From Flavobacterium sp. YO12 (GTDB lineage Bacteria > Bacteroidota > Bacteroidia > Flavobacteriales > Flavobacteriaceae): a DNA stretch of 64,000 nucleotides. The first letter of the stretch is position 1; every line of letters starts with the position of its first letter. Location: positions 26,012-90,011 of the forward strand of contig NZ_NRQU01000011.1 of assembly GCF_004119495.1 (NCBI RefSeq). Reading direction: 5' to 3'. Under the pieces are notes generated by a model, which worked only from the letters and a program-made list of their open reading frames with translations, did not search any database and was not told where the DNA came from. Both the position numbers and the translations under genes were made by a program. Positions 55,324 through 64,000 of the stretch are shown piece by piece.

Positions 55324-56353
55324 AGTATAATGCAAAGTAAATTAGTGGAAAAACACCCATTTTATGTCGTACAGCGGTACCTAAATCGGGCTCGAAAACT
55401 CCTTGTACAATAAAAAAAGAAAAGATAATAAGCAGTATTAAAAGTTCTTTTGAATATGTTTTTCTATCTGCCAAACATTTTGCAAATCGAACTAATAAAA
55501 TGTAAAACAGTAATAACTGCCAGATTATAAATATAATTATTTGTGGTGATAATAGGTGTTTTAAACCGTTTATTGGAATATTGACTGTAAAAAATCCGTA
55601 AAATATCCCAACAGCTTCTCCATACCACGTATCTGTTTTAATGGGAGAAATAATAATAGAATTGGCATCGGCAGAACCTATACGTTCATTGTTTACTACT
55701 TCTCGGCTTATTTCTGAAAGGTATTTCCCTTTTAAAACACCATGACTAAAAGATAAAAAAACGGCTATTAACAATCCATAAAACAGTGTTGTTATCGTTT
55801 TACTTTTAAAACTCACTAAGCTTACTAAATACATCCCGCCGCCAATAACTGGAATTAAAAGATAATAGGGACGGAAAAATACGCCGAAAACCAACAATAA
55901 AAGTACTGTGTATATAATTGTTCTTTTCAACGAAATTTGCTCATTTAAGCACATAAAAACGATTGGAGAGAGATACAAAAAGGTTATAAACTCTTTTGAC
56001 GGCATTGAAACAAAAATGGCAATCATTAAAAATGCCATATAAACCAGAATGTTCTTGACATTGAGTTTTTCAAAACGATCTGGAATACCTATTTTATACA
56101 AAACATACATTAAAACAGGAAACTGGATTAAAGCAATGATTGGAAAGGGTAAGTAACGCAGTCCAGAAATTTTATACAACAAAATCGAAACTGGATAACT
56201 CCCAATATATCCTATTTCATTTCCTTTATCGTATGCAATAATTGCTGCATCATAAAAAAACTTAGGAGGCAAAATAAAAAAAGCAACCACTGCAACTACA
56301 AGATTGGCTGTAGCGATGAGTAAAAATGCTGCTTTGCTTTTTTGTATTTTCAT
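55295..56353 (-). CDS. Polytopic membrane protein, EpsG/polymerase-like
   Basis: Protein of 352 residues with about ten helices. Features such as IGYIGSYPVSILLYKISG, PSKEFITFLYLSP and FRPYYLLIPVIGG resemble EpsG-type polymerases, although the similarity is loose. It lies between the flippase and the O-antigen-ligase-like gene; one of the two is probably the repeat-unit polymerase. Confidence 0.65.
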   Translation of the reverse strand: MKIQKSKAAFLLIATANLVVAVVAFFILPPKFFYDAAIIAYDKGNEIGYIGSYPVSILLYKISGLRYLPFPIIALIQFPVLMYVLYKIGIPDRFEKLNVKNILVYMAFLMIAIFVSMPSKEFITFLYLSPIVFMCLNEQISLKRTIIYTVLLLLVFGVFFRPYYLLIPVIGGGMYLVSLVSFKSKTITTLFYGLLIAVFLSFSHGVLKGKYLSEISREVVNNERIGSADANSIIISPIKTDTWYGEAVGIFYGFFTVNIPINGLKHLLSPQIIIFIIWQLLLFYILLVRFAKCLADRKTYSKELLILLIIFSFFIVQGVFEPDLGTAVRHKMGVFPLIYFALYYESFRKKLQ

Positions 56354-56370
56354 ATAAAAATTGTCATTTC

Positions 56371-57675
56371 TTAATGTAAAAAAATCACTATTTTATCTTT
56401 TCGATAAATAATTATAGCTACAACACTATTCCAGAAAATAGAGCTTGAAACAAATGCAATCGCTCCACCAACCATTCCATACTCCGGAATTAAAAATCGG
56501 TTTAAAAGAAAGTTGATAACTACTGCCGCAATTAAAACAATCTGAAAAATATGCTGTCTTCCCGTCATATTTAAATAAACTGGCGCAGACCCAAACGCAG
56601 AGCAGACTCCTTGACCAATTATTAAAATTAAGAAAGCTTCTTTTGCAACAACATATTGATGCCCAAAAAAAGACAATACATGCTCAGAACACAGGCTGAT
56701 TATAACTATTACCGGAAATGTGATTCCGAAGATTAAACGAACACTATTTCGTAAAATTCTTTTTAGCTCTGCTTTATTATCTTTCGCAAAAAACTCTGCA
56801 ATTTTTGCTGAAACAGTAATGTTAATCGTTAAAATTATTACCGAAACGATGGTCATTACTTTAAACCCAAAGGAATAAAAAGCTACTGTTTCGTCATTTC
56901 GATACTTCTTTAAAAACATAATATCAAAACTCATTAAAAGAAACATTGCCATTCCGCTTATAGCAATTGGGTACGATTTTAAGAATACTTCTTTATGCGA
57001 AAAAGTATCGTTACTTTCTGTGACTGTAAGTTCTCTAAAATAAATATAAACATACACTGAGCTAATGATTGAAAGTAAAACAAATCCAATCAAAAAAACA
57101 TCTACCAAATAGGTTTCTTTATTCCAATAAAATAAAAGTATCGAGCCTGCAATTAAAGGAACGTATTTGACAATATTTCTAAACAATTCAGCCGTATACA
57201 ATTTATCTAAGGCTCTAAAAATCTCTGTATTTAAAGTCGAAATTCCATAAAAAAACAACGTTACAGTGCCTTTTAATAAAATAGAATATACCTCATTATC
57301 GGAAAAGTAATTGTTTATTAGTTCCTTACTAATTAAGGCAACAATAACAATTGCTGCAATTGAAGTTGCCAACAGCATTGCAACCATTTTAAAGTATATT
57401 TTTTTCAATTGTTCAAGTCCTCCCGTGCCCGTCAATCTTCCTTTGAAATATAAAATTGATTGATCGAAACCTAATAAACATATGCTTCCGATGGCTAAAA
57501 GGAAAGAACGTGCAAAATCATACTGCCCAACTAATTTAGGACTGTAAAATTTGGTTAGAAATATGGTGAATCCAAAAAGTAAAACAACTCCAAAAATCCT
57601 CAAAAACAAAGTACTAAGACTTTGTTTTAAAAATGCATTTTGCGAAATTCTTTGAAAGATTTTGTTCGTTTTCAA
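56371..57675 (-). CDS. Oligosaccharide flippase (Wzx type)
   Basis: Protein of 434 residues and about 12 helices. FLKQSLSTLFLRIFGVVLLF at the N-terminus and FDQSILYFKGRLTG are typical of PST/MOP-family exporters. It flips the lipid-linked repeat across the inner membrane. It is 7 bases after the Wzz-like gene and 17 bases before the polymerase-like gene. Confidence 0.88.
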   Translation of the reverse strand: MKTNKIFQRISQNAFLKQSLSTLFLRIFGVVLLFGFTIFLTKFYSPKLVGQYDFARSFLLAIGSICLLGFDQSILYFKGRLTGTGGLEQLKKIYFKMVAMLLATSIAAIVIVALISKELINNYFSDNEVYSILLKGTVTLFFYGISTLNTEIFRALDKLYTAELFRNIVKYVPLIAGSILLFYWNKETYLVDVFLIGFVLLSIISSVYVYIYFRELTVTESNDTFSHKEVFLKSYPIAISGMAMFLLMSFDIMFLKKYRNDETVAFYSFGFKVMTIVSVIILTINITVSAKIAEFFAKDNKAELKRILRNSVRLIFGITFPVIVIISLCSEHVLSFFGHQYVVAKEAFLILIIGQGVCSAFGSAPVYLNMTGRQHIFQIVLIAAVVINFLLNRFLIPEYGMVGGAIAFVSSSIFWNSVVAIIIYRKDKIVIFLH

Positions 57676-57682
57676 TGCATCG

Positions 57683-58669
57683 TTATTTAATTTGAGATTT
57701 TAAAAGCTGACTGTTGTAAAACTTCTTGAACAAGTGAATAAAAATAAAAAGAAGGATAAAGACTGCGGGAAGCAGAATTTTAAAATTGCCATTTGTAAGC
57801 TTTACAATATTTATATTTAATGTAGTATTAATTTCTTTTATTGCTTTATCGTAGTTCACCAACTTTAATCTGTTTCTTCCTTGATCAACTATTAAAGTTT
57901 GCTTCGTTTTAATTAGATCATTAAGCTGTGTATTCTCATTGTAATAAACCAATTTATCGTTTTTTGGTCCATTTTTAACCGTGCTCGAAAAACCATTTAA
58001 AACATCGTCAATTTGAGCGATGATAGTATCATTTTTAGCAATTTGCTGCTCTAGATTTTTATATCCTATTTTTTGAAGTGCATTAAAATATTCTGAGCTG
58101 TTTAAATACTGCATCAATGGTGCGACTATCTCTTTGTCATCTGTTTCTTTATTTGATACAAACGAAATAGTATGAAAAGTGTAATTTTTGCTCGTTATAT
58201 TATCTTCTAAAACTTTTTTTACTTCACCAACCTCAGCCATTAGTTTTATGAGTTCAAAGTTTTGCTCTTTGTCTTCAATAAATTTATAAACGTCGGCGAT
58301 TGGTTTAATTTCAATTTTTTTAAGTGCTTTTGGATTCGAAATTCCAACAACCTTTTTTAAGAAAACAGTATCTCCAGAAACAATTTTAGACTCGATTAAG
58401 TCTATTTTGGAATATAAGTAATCAACGCTGCCAAAATTAGGTGTTACTATAACCTGATTTTGAAACGTTTTTTTATTTGAATCCAAAAACCACCCCAAAC
58501 CAAATCCAAGAACAACCAAAATCAATACAATTATCCAGTTTCGAACAAAAAACTGAATTGATTTAAATATAGAAGCACTTATTCTATCAAAAAAATTCCT
58601 GATTGTTTTCGATAAATCAAAAATATCAATTTCCTGATCTGAGTTGTTTTGGGGTGCTTTTGTACTCAT
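57683..58669 (-). CDS. Wzz-like polysaccharide chain-length determinant
   Basis: Protein of 328 residues: an N-terminal helix near 45-65 (WIIVLILVVLGFGLGWFLDS), a long periplasmic part with coiled-coil, and a C-terminal helix near 300-320 (FKILLPAVFILLFIFIHLF). This two-helix topology matches Wzz/PCP proteins. No kinase domain follows. First of the polysaccharide genes after the DUF6909 gene, 9 bases from it. Confidence 0.78.
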   Translation of the reverse strand: MSTKAPQNNSDQEIDIFDLSKTIRNFFDRISASIFKSIQFFVRNWIIVLILVVLGFGLGWFLDSNKKTFQNQVIVTPNFGSVDYLYSKIDLIESKIVSGDTVFLKKVVGISNPKALKKIEIKPIADVYKFIEDKEQNFELIKLMAEVGEVKKVLEDNITSKNYTFHTISFVSNKETDDKEIVAPLMQYLNSSEYFNALQKIGYKNLEQQIAKNDTIIAQIDDVLNGFSSTVKNGPKNDKLVYYNENTQLNDLIKTKQTLIVDQGRNRLKLVNYDKAIKEINTTLNINIVKLTNGNFKILLPAVFILLFIFIHLFKKFYNSQLLKSQIK

Positions 58670-58678
58670 TTACGTTTT

Positions 58679-60358
58679 TTATTTTACGTTGAAAATTTGT
58701 TCTAAAATTTTAATAGTAATTAAATAAGTTGGTTTTACCCCTGTTGTTCCAAGTCCGCCAGAAGCCAAAGTACTTCCCGTTTCTAATGGATTATCTGAAG
58801 CATAATAAGCATAACGAACTTTTATATCGTGCGGAACACTTTTTCTAATTTTTGAAGCAGATTGTATCGCTTTTTGGTAATAAGATCCTTCCATTTCAAG
58901 ACCAATTACACCCCAAGTCGATTCGTGGAAAAATTTCAATAAATCTCTGTTTTGCAAAGATGTTCCTAAAACAGTAACCATTGCACCTTCAAAAACAGCA
59001 ATATCGTTTCCTTCAAACATGGCACCTGTTAGTTCATTTTCGAAGAAATAATTATCAGCCGTTCCTTCATTTATATGTGCTGTAGGAATCATAATATCGC
59101 CTTTTCCGCCTTCAAGAATTCCGGCTTTACCCATTATAGAAACTGATTTTACATTTAGTAATGTTTCTTTTTTAAATGGTTTTAAAAGTTCGTCGATAGT
59201 TTCATAAGCCTGCTCGCCAAAAGCATAATCCATTACAATAATTACCGGCTTTTCGTCGTCGATTTTCGCTTCAGAAAACGCTGTTTTTGACCAGTCTATT
59301 TTTGCCGTATCAAAAATTTGAACGTCAATATTAGTTCCCGAAGTATCAGGAAGTGAAATCATTCCGTTTTTCAAAGCCAATTCTTCAACATGACCTCTAA
59401 TTTCTTTTGAGCCTGAGTTGCTTAATTCTTCATAAATAAAGAAATCTGTTTTTCCTTTAAATTTTGTTTTCAACAAAGGCGTCGCAAAAATAGAATTCAT
59501 TACACTGTGCATATTTGCACTAATTACGTGAATTGGTCTTTTTAAAAGATCATTTGCTTTTAGAACTTCTTTGATATTTGTTGCCCAAATTTCTCCGTGA
59601 ATATGGTGTCCTAAACGTTCGCGTAAAACAGGGCTGAAAGTAATAGTTCGTTTATTGTTTTCAACAATTTCTTCGATTGCTAATTTTCCTAACCAGTAAA
59701 TAACGTGCAAGAAACGATCAGGTGCATTTTCAGAACCAAAAGCGTCATAAATATCTAAAACCTCTTCAAAAGTTCTTCCTAAAATGTTTGCAACGTGCGA
59801 AATCGCTTTTTCTTTTTCAATCTGCGCCAGCTTTTTAGTCTGCATTACAGCTTGTTCTAATTTAAGCCAATCACGAGAAACCTCTCCGCCGTCGTCTAAT
59901 AAAACTCTATTTTTAATTTTATGCGATTCGATAAAAATAAAAGTCAAATGCGTTAGAATATCATAAATATCAGAACGTCCACGCGTGATTTCAACATTCA
60001 TTTGTTCCTCGTCGATTCTATAACAGTTTCTTCTTCTTTTTGGAGGAACAATGGGCTGAAAATGCGATTTAGAATAACCTTCATCTGAAGTTAAATTGAT
60101 GAATCTGCATTGTTCGATTCCTATTGGTAAACGTTCTATAACGTACAAAAGTCCGTTTAATTCTACTTTTTCTTCGGCAATATTCCCATAAATTTCTGGG
60201 CGTAAAGCTAATAATGATTCTCTTAAACTATCACCCGAAACTCCCATTGGTTTATAAAAACCACGGTTGAATAAGTGACGCATTGTAATGTACATTTTTT
60301 CTATAGCTGCAGATGATTCCTGAGCTCTTGATCTTGATATATGTTTAGTTTCTTTCAT
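58679..60358 (-). CDS. DUF6909 protein with nucleoside-phosphorylase-like C-terminus
   Basis: Protein of 559 residues. The first about 230 residues are helical and novel to me. The C-terminal half resembles the nucleoside phosphorylase/MTAN fold: KSVSIMGKAGILEGGKGDIM, GLEMEGSYYQKAI (EMEG at 488-491, compare the catalytic EMEG/DMEG loop) and YYASDNP with Asp522 at the position of the catalytic Asp. It may bind or cleave a nucleoside or related ligand; unproven. It lies 9 bases before the Wzz-like gene on the same strand. The DUF number is from memory. Confidence 0.72.
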   Translation of the reverse strand: MKETKHISRSRAQESSAAIEKMYITMRHLFNRGFYKPMGVSGDSLRESLLALRPEIYGNIAEEKVELNGLLYVIERLPIGIEQCRFINLTSDEGYSKSHFQPIVPPKRRRNCYRIDEEQMNVEITRGRSDIYDILTHLTFIFIESHKIKNRVLLDDGGEVSRDWLKLEQAVMQTKKLAQIEKEKAISHVANILGRTFEEVLDIYDAFGSENAPDRFLHVIYWLGKLAIEEIVENNKRTITFSPVLRERLGHHIHGEIWATNIKEVLKANDLLKRPIHVISANMHSVMNSIFATPLLKTKFKGKTDFFIYEELSNSGSKEIRGHVEELALKNGMISLPDTSGTNIDVQIFDTAKIDWSKTAFSEAKIDDEKPVIIVMDYAFGEQAYETIDELLKPFKKETLLNVKSVSIMGKAGILEGGKGDIMIPTAHINEGTADNYFFENELTGAMFEGNDIAVFEGAMVTVLGTSLQNRDLLKFFHESTWGVIGLEMEGSYYQKAIQSASKIRKSVPHDIKVRYAYYASDNPLETGSTLASGGLGTTGVKPTYLITIKILEQIFNVK

Positions 60359-60460
60359 GCTGTTTTTATTTTAAATAATCTTCAATTAAGAAGATTATTT
60401 TGGTATTTCAATTAAACGAAATTAGTAATTATAAATACCATTAAAGTTAATATCTTATTA

Positions 60461-60814
60461 TTATTCGGCTTTTTCAATTTTCCATTTATCTTTCAGACTT
60501 TTCCTTGTAGCTATGTATCCTAAAGGCAAATCAGCCAATTCTAATAAAGTTTTATCAATTTTTATGATTTGTTCCAAACTAACAATTTGCGCAACTTTCT
60601 CAAAACTCTCAAACTTATCATTACTAAAAAATTGCCAGGCACCATCTTCAGCATCATGTGTAACATAAGTAATAGTTTTCTTTTCTTTAAGAACAAATGT
60701 GGTCGTAAAAACAGTAGTGTTTGGCGCATCCTTAAAATGCTTTTTTATTTGTCCAATAGCATTGCCAAATCCAAAAAATGAAATTAGAATTACTAAATTT
60801 AATCTTTTTTTCAT
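60461..60814 (-). CDS. Small exported protein of unknown function
   Basis: Protein of 117 residues with a signal peptide (LVILISFFGFGNAIGQ). The body has KKTITYVTHDAEDGAWQFF followed by EQIIKIDKTLLELADL, loosely DUF2185-like (immunity-protein-type), but the match is weak. It stands between GH3 and DUF6909, both on the same strand. Confidence 0.6.
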   Translation of the reverse strand: MKKRLNLVILISFFGFGNAIGQIKKHFKDAPNTTVFTTTFVLKEKKTITYVTHDAEDGAWQFFSNDKFESFEKVAQIVSLEQIIKIDKTLLELADLPLGYIATRKSLKDKWKIEKAE

Positions 60815-60832
60815 AGAACAACTATTATTTAC

Positions 60833-62317
60833 TTACTTCAAATTATCCGCAATCTTTCTATCATTAGACAGTCTCGGAATTTTATTTTGTCCGCCCAATT
60901 TCCCCTGCGATTTCATGTATTCCTGAAATCCATTTTTCGAAACTTTGGTAATAACTACTTTTTGCAACACATTTCCAGTAATTAAATCATCATAGTAAAT
61001 GTTTTGTTTTCGCATTGAATCGTCAATTGCTTCCGCAAAAGTTTCCATATTGTCTGGTTCATTTTCAAATTCGATAAACCATTCATGATACGGTAATCCA
61101 TTTGATGGCGTAATTTGAGGTGCTACGGTAAATTCGTTTATTACAATATTTGTTCCTGCTGTTGCTTCTTTCATCGCATTTTCGACTTCATTGGCAATAA
61201 CGTGTTCTCCAAAAGCAGAAATATAATGTTTGATACGTCCTGAAACAATAACTCGATGCGGAAACAAAGAGGTAAACTGAACGGTATCGCCAATATTATA
61301 GCGCCAAAGTCCGGCATTTGTAGAAACTATTAAGGCATAATTAATCCCCATTTCTACTTCGCCAATTGTATAACTTTTTGGATTTTCGGTAAAAAATTCA
61401 TCGGCTTTAATAAATTCGTAGAAAATTCCCGAATTCAAAAGCAAAAGCATTCCTTTTTGTTTTTGAGAATCTTGATAAGCAAAGAATCCTTCAGAAGCTG
61501 GAAACAATTCGATACTGTCTACTTTGCGGCCAATCATGTTTTCGAACTTAGCACGATAAGGCTCATAATTAACTCCGCCGTAAATAAATAAATTGAAATT
61601 TTTGAATAACTCTCCTATTTTCTTACCACCGCTTTTTTCTTCTAAACGCTCAAAATACATTTGTACCCAAGACGGAATTCCCGAAATTATGGTCATATCT
61701 TGATTGATTGTTTCGTCTACAATTGCATTTACCTTAGTATCCCAATCTTCAATACAATTGGTTTCCCAAGAGGGCATTCGGTTTTTCTGCAGATATTTTG
61801 GTACAAAGTGCGCTCCAATTCCTGATAATCTTCCAAATTTGATTCCGTATTTTTCAACCAAAATTGGACTTCCCTGCAGGAAAATCATTTTTCCATCAAC
61901 AAAATCGGCATTTCCCGTTTCATAGATATAATGCAAAATCGCATTTCGAGAGGCTTTTATATGAGATGGCATTGACTCTTTTGTAAGCGGAATGTATTTT
62001 GCACCTGAGGTTGTTCCAGAGGTTTTTGCAAAATAAATTGGTTTTCCTTTCCAAAGAATATTCTCTTCCCCCTCTTTTACTCTATCGATATACAATTTTA
62101 AATCTTCGTAATCTCGAACAGGAACATTCTTTTGAAAATCATCAACTGTTTTTATCTTTTTAAAATGATGGTCTTTTCCAAACACAGTTTCTTTTGCATC
62201 ACTGATTAAACTCTTAAATATTTCATTTTGAGTTTCTATCGGTTTATTGGCCCAAGCCTGTGTCTTATGATATATTTTGCTGGCAAATAATTTTGCTGCT
62301 ACTGATTTAATAGACAT
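60833..62317 (-). CDS. GH3 auxin-responsive promoter family acyl-adenylase
   Basis: Protein of 494 residues. The adenylation loop is FAKTSGTTSGAKYIPLT (about 107-123), followed by NLFIYGGVNYEPY and FFAYQDSQ, as in the plant GH3/JAR1 superfamily. These enzymes adenylate carboxylic acids and join them to amino acids; the bacterial substrate is unknown. It is 12 bases after the M23-like membrane stub and near tatA, a recurrent Flavobacteria neighbourhood. Confidence 0.88.
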   Translation of the reverse strand: MSIKSVAAKLFASKIYHKTQAWANKPIETQNEIFKSLISDAKETVFGKDHHFKKIKTVDDFQKNVPVRDYEDLKLYIDRVKEGEENILWKGKPIYFAKTSGTTSGAKYIPLTKESMPSHIKASRNAILHYIYETGNADFVDGKMIFLQGSPILVEKYGIKFGRLSGIGAHFVPKYLQKNRMPSWETNCIEDWDTKVNAIVDETINQDMTIISGIPSWVQMYFERLEEKSGGKKIGELFKNFNLFIYGGVNYEPYRAKFENMIGRKVDSIELFPASEGFFAYQDSQKQKGMLLLLNSGIFYEFIKADEFFTENPKSYTIGEVEMGINYALIVSTNAGLWRYNIGDTVQFTSLFPHRVIVSGRIKHYISAFGEHVIANEVENAMKEATAGTNIVINEFTVAPQITPSNGLPYHEWFIEFENEPDNMETFAEAIDDSMRKQNIYYDDLITGNVLQKVVITKVSKNGFQEYMKSQGKLGGQNKIPRLSNDRKIADNLK

Positions 62318-62329
62318 TTTTTAATAGTA

Positions 62330-62830
62330 TTACTTCTTTTCTTTTTTATTTTTAACAGCTTTAGAATTAACAGACTCCTTCTCCAGTTTTGCAACTTCTT
62401 CTCTAAGCTTAATTTCTTCTTCGGTTGTTTTCATATTTACGTCCGAAGGTTCATCAACATCTGCTAATATAGAATCTTTATTGAATTTTGCATATTCTAA
62501 TTCTCCTTTCAACACCTTTTGAATCCCTTTTATGTAAGCTTCATTTTTCCTTAAAGCTCTCTCTAATGAATCTGATTTTATAGCAAGTTCTGTTGCATTT
62601 CTTTTTAATTGTGATGAAGAATATCCCGGAATAAATTCGCGTAAAGGTGTAAAAGCAATAATAAAAGTGGTTACTAATATTAAAAATATACCGCCTAAAG
62701 TAAACGTTACAAAAACGTTCATTAAGTTGAGTTTAAATGAAAAAATTTCTTCAAAAGTTTCTTCATTCAAGATTACCAAGCGGTTTTTGATGAACAAATT
62801 TTTTCTAAAATTGAATTTTTTCTTAGTCAT
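62330..62830 (-). CDS. Membrane-anchored coiled-coil protein resembling the N-terminus of M23 peptidases
   Basis: Protein of 166 residues. FIKNRLVILNEETFEEIFSF and one helix (VFVTFTLGGIFLILVTTFII) followed by IPGYSSSQLKRNATELAIKS match the N-terminal anchor of Bacteroidota M23 (LytM) peptidases. The sequence then ends in a Lys/Glu-rich tail with no LytM domain. It is therefore either a natural short paralogue or a truncation. Next gene on the strand is GH3. Confidence 0.7.
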   Translation of the reverse strand: MTKKKFNFRKNLFIKNRLVILNEETFEEIFSFKLNLMNVFVTFTLGGIFLILVTTFIIAFTPLREFIPGYSSSQLKRNATELAIKSDSLERALRKNEAYIKGIQKVLKGELEYAKFNKDSILADVDEPSDVNMKTTEEEIKLREEVAKLEKESVNSKAVKNKKEKK

Positions 62831-62964
62831 TTGGTTAATTATACAAGCAAATATAGTAATTAATCATATTGCTGCTGTCTGACAAAAATGAGCAAACACA
62901 GCAATTTTAATATTTTATAAAATATTTAACGCAGTAAGTAATAAATATTTTAAACCAAAAACCC

Positions 62965-62993
62965 TTGTTGTTCGTATATTCTATATACCTTTG
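62965..62993 (+). promoter_or_regulatory. Complete Bacteroidetes-type promoter of tatA
   Basis: TTG at 62965-62967, an 18-base spacer and TACCTTTG at 62986-62993 match the consensus TTG-N17-23-TAnnTTTG. It lies 47 bases before the tatA ATG. This is the best promoter match in the window. Confidence 0.75.
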
Positions 62994-63039
62994 CGGTAGA
63001 ATTTGAAAATCAATTTGCTTCGGCATTAATTATACAATC

Positions 63040-63216
63040 ATGGGAAGATTAGGTCTTACAGAAATCCTTGTTATAGTAGGTATTGTGATATTACTTTTTG
63101 GAGGTAAAAAAATTCCAGAATTAATGAAAGGTTTAGGAAGCGGAATTAAAGAATTTAAAAACGCTGCTAAAGATGATCAAACAGCGCCTAAAAAAGAAGA
63201 GGAAGAAACTAAATAA
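63040..63216 (+). CDS. tatA: Twin-arginine translocase TatA/E subunit
   Basis: Protein of 58 residues: an N-terminal membrane helix ([20 protein letters not shown]), the hinge FGGKKIPEL and an amphipathic helix ([18 protein letters not shown]), then an acidic tail. It forms the pore of the Tat pathway for folded proteins. tatC is not in the window. The start [10 protein letters not shown] is clear. Confidence 0.95.
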   Translation: MGRLGLTEILVIVGIVILLFGGKKIPELMKGLGSGIKEFKNAAKDDQTAPKKEEEETK

Positions 63217-63233
63217 GCATTTACAACCTTATT

Positions 63234-63272
63234 AAAAAATCCCAAGTTACAAATTGTAGCTTGGGATTTTTT
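63234..63272 (+). terminator. tatA terminator
   Basis: The stem AAAAAATCCCAAG with CTTGGGATTTTTT and a 13-base loop lies 17 bases after the tatA stop. A strong intrinsic terminator. Confidence 0.9.
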
Positions 63273-63344
63273 TGTTTATTGTTCTAATTGGGATTTTGTT
63301 AAGAATTATAACAACTAATTATAGATTTTCTCATTTCAAAAATT

Positions 63345-63352
63345 TATTTTTG
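63345..63352 (+). promoter_or_regulatory. Putative -7 element TATTTTTG before the right-edge gene
   Basis: TATTTTTG fits TAnnTTTG and ends only 4 bases before the ATG at 63357, implying a nearly leaderless transcript. Confidence 0.45.
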
Positions 63353-63356
63353 TATT

Positions 63357-64000
63357 ATGGGAAAGGTTCAAGAAAATGGCTTTTTAGTTGATGTATTAAA
63401 AGAACTAGATTTTTTTAGTTCTGATTCATCTATTGATAATGATTTTCCTGAAATTGTTTTTACAAAAAATCCTCCTTCAAATCTCCATCCAAAACATTAC
63501 ATAGCATTGGAATTTGCAGAAATCCTTGAATCGGATGCTGTGTACTTTAAGTATTACGATGACAACCGTTTTTGCGTTCCTCAGGTATATTTTTATGATA
63601 ATTCAAACGGAACTTATGATAAAAAGAAAATTGCTGAGATTCATAGAAATGTATATAGTAGCAATCAAGTCGCATTAATAGTTGTAATAAACAAAGGTTC
63701 CATACAATTATTTGACACAAAAGAATCGGTTAAAGTAATTGATAATCAAATTTCTAATCAGAATTGCTTAATTAAAGAAAGTCCTTTTGACGTAGAAGAA
63801 AAGCTAAAACCTTTAAAACTTTTTTTTAATGCAAAAAAATTAAATTCAGGTCTTTTTTGGGAAGATAAAGAAAATTCTAACCATTTTCTAAAAAATACTT
63901 CTGCTTACGAAAAATTAGTGGAAATTTTAAATAAAATAAAATTTGGATTTATTAAGGATTTTACAAATAAAGGCTTAAAAAAGACTTCGCCGAAGATTTG
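63357..64000 (+). CDS. N-terminus of a probable DNA methylase/restriction protein, cut by window edge
   Basis: Open frame of 214 codons from the ATG at 63357 to the last base. Segments such as QVALIVVINKGSIQLFDTKE, FFNAKKLNSGLFWEDKE and SAYEKLVEILNKIKFGFIKD resemble the N-terminal region of type IIG (Eco57I-like) and other large adenine methylases. The methylase motifs (NPPY and others) would lie beyond the window and are not seen, so this is a family-level guess. The lower confidence reflects that. Confidence 0.45.
   Translation, partial: MGKVQENGFLVDVLKELDFFSSDSSIDNDFPEIVFTKNPPSNLHPKHYIALEFAEILESDAVYFKYYDDNRFCVPQVYFYDNSNGTYDKKKIAEIHRNVYSSNQVALIVVINKGSIQLFDTKESVKVIDNQISNQNCLIKESPFDVEEKLKPLKLFFNAKKLNSGLFWEDKENSNHFLKNTSAYEKLVEILNKIKFGFIKDFTNKGLKKTSPKI

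Overview
This window looks like chromosome from a Flavobacterium or very close relative (Bacteroidota). The DNA is AT-rich and several genes are preceded by the Bacteroidetes promoter element TAnnTTTG. Family content fits: a flexirubin/aryl-polyene pigment cluster, a SprE/PorW-type gliding and type IX secretion lipoprotein, several Flavobacteria-restricted DUF families, an F-type ATPase operon without beta and epsilon genes, and a GH3 enzyme next to tatA. No rRNA, tRNA or CRISPR array was found.

Layout. 1-15836 (+): right part of a flexirubin-like pigment cluster. It holds a ketosynthase (cut by the window edge), a cysteine-less chain-length-factor-like partner, a polysaccharide deacetylase, a LolA-like carrier, a lipoprotein, two tandem outer-membrane barrels, a dehydratase-like hotdog protein, a GT2-DUF2062 protein, an MMPL/acyltransferase/methyltransferase fusion, a phytoene-desaturase-like oxidoreductase, a C45 acyltransferase and a PaaK-like ligase. 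15976-28906: mostly housekeeping genes (dus, amidase, MATE, LolC/E-like permease, rbfA, CBS protein, EnvC-like protein, DUF4292 lipoprotein, TPR protein, sugar nucleotidyltransferase, dut, flippase, GNAT). 29299-38121 (-): sprE/porW, bactofilin, atpZ, a small membrane protein, then atpB-E-F-H-A-G. 38209-47345: ABC exporter pair, ferredoxin-reductase-like protein, GT9, DUF4254, upp, DUF6427, DUF6341, purD. 47479-58669: surface-polysaccharide region (CapK-like ligase, ORF6N protein with a palindrome cluster, GT2, WcaJ-like priming transferase, UDP-glucuronate decarboxylase, GT4, O-antigen ligase-like and polymerase-like proteins, flippase, Wzz-like protein). 58679-63216: DUF6909, a small exported protein, GH3, an M23-like membrane stub and tatA. 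A probable DNA methylase/restriction gene starts at 63357 and runs off the right edge.

How the genes work together. The pigment genes combine chain assembly (ketosynthase pair, dehydratase, ligase), tailoring (oxidoreductase, acyltransferases) and envelope transport (MMPL, LolA-like, barrels), which suggests the product is built at the inner membrane and moved to the outer membrane. The polysaccharide genes form a Wzx/Wzy-type set: priming, sugar-nucleotide supply, transfer, flipping, polymerisation and length control.

Two observations stand out. First, six genes are each broken by one or more single-base deletions, and every deletion is in an A/T homopolymer (nine sites in all, four of them in the WcaJ-like gene). 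This looks like systematic homopolymer under-calling rather than gene decay. Second, an ORF6N-domain gene contains in frame a 29-nt palindrome that encodes its own LRSQIVTSS motif, and four related palindromes follow in the next 260 bp around a 24-bp inverted repeat.
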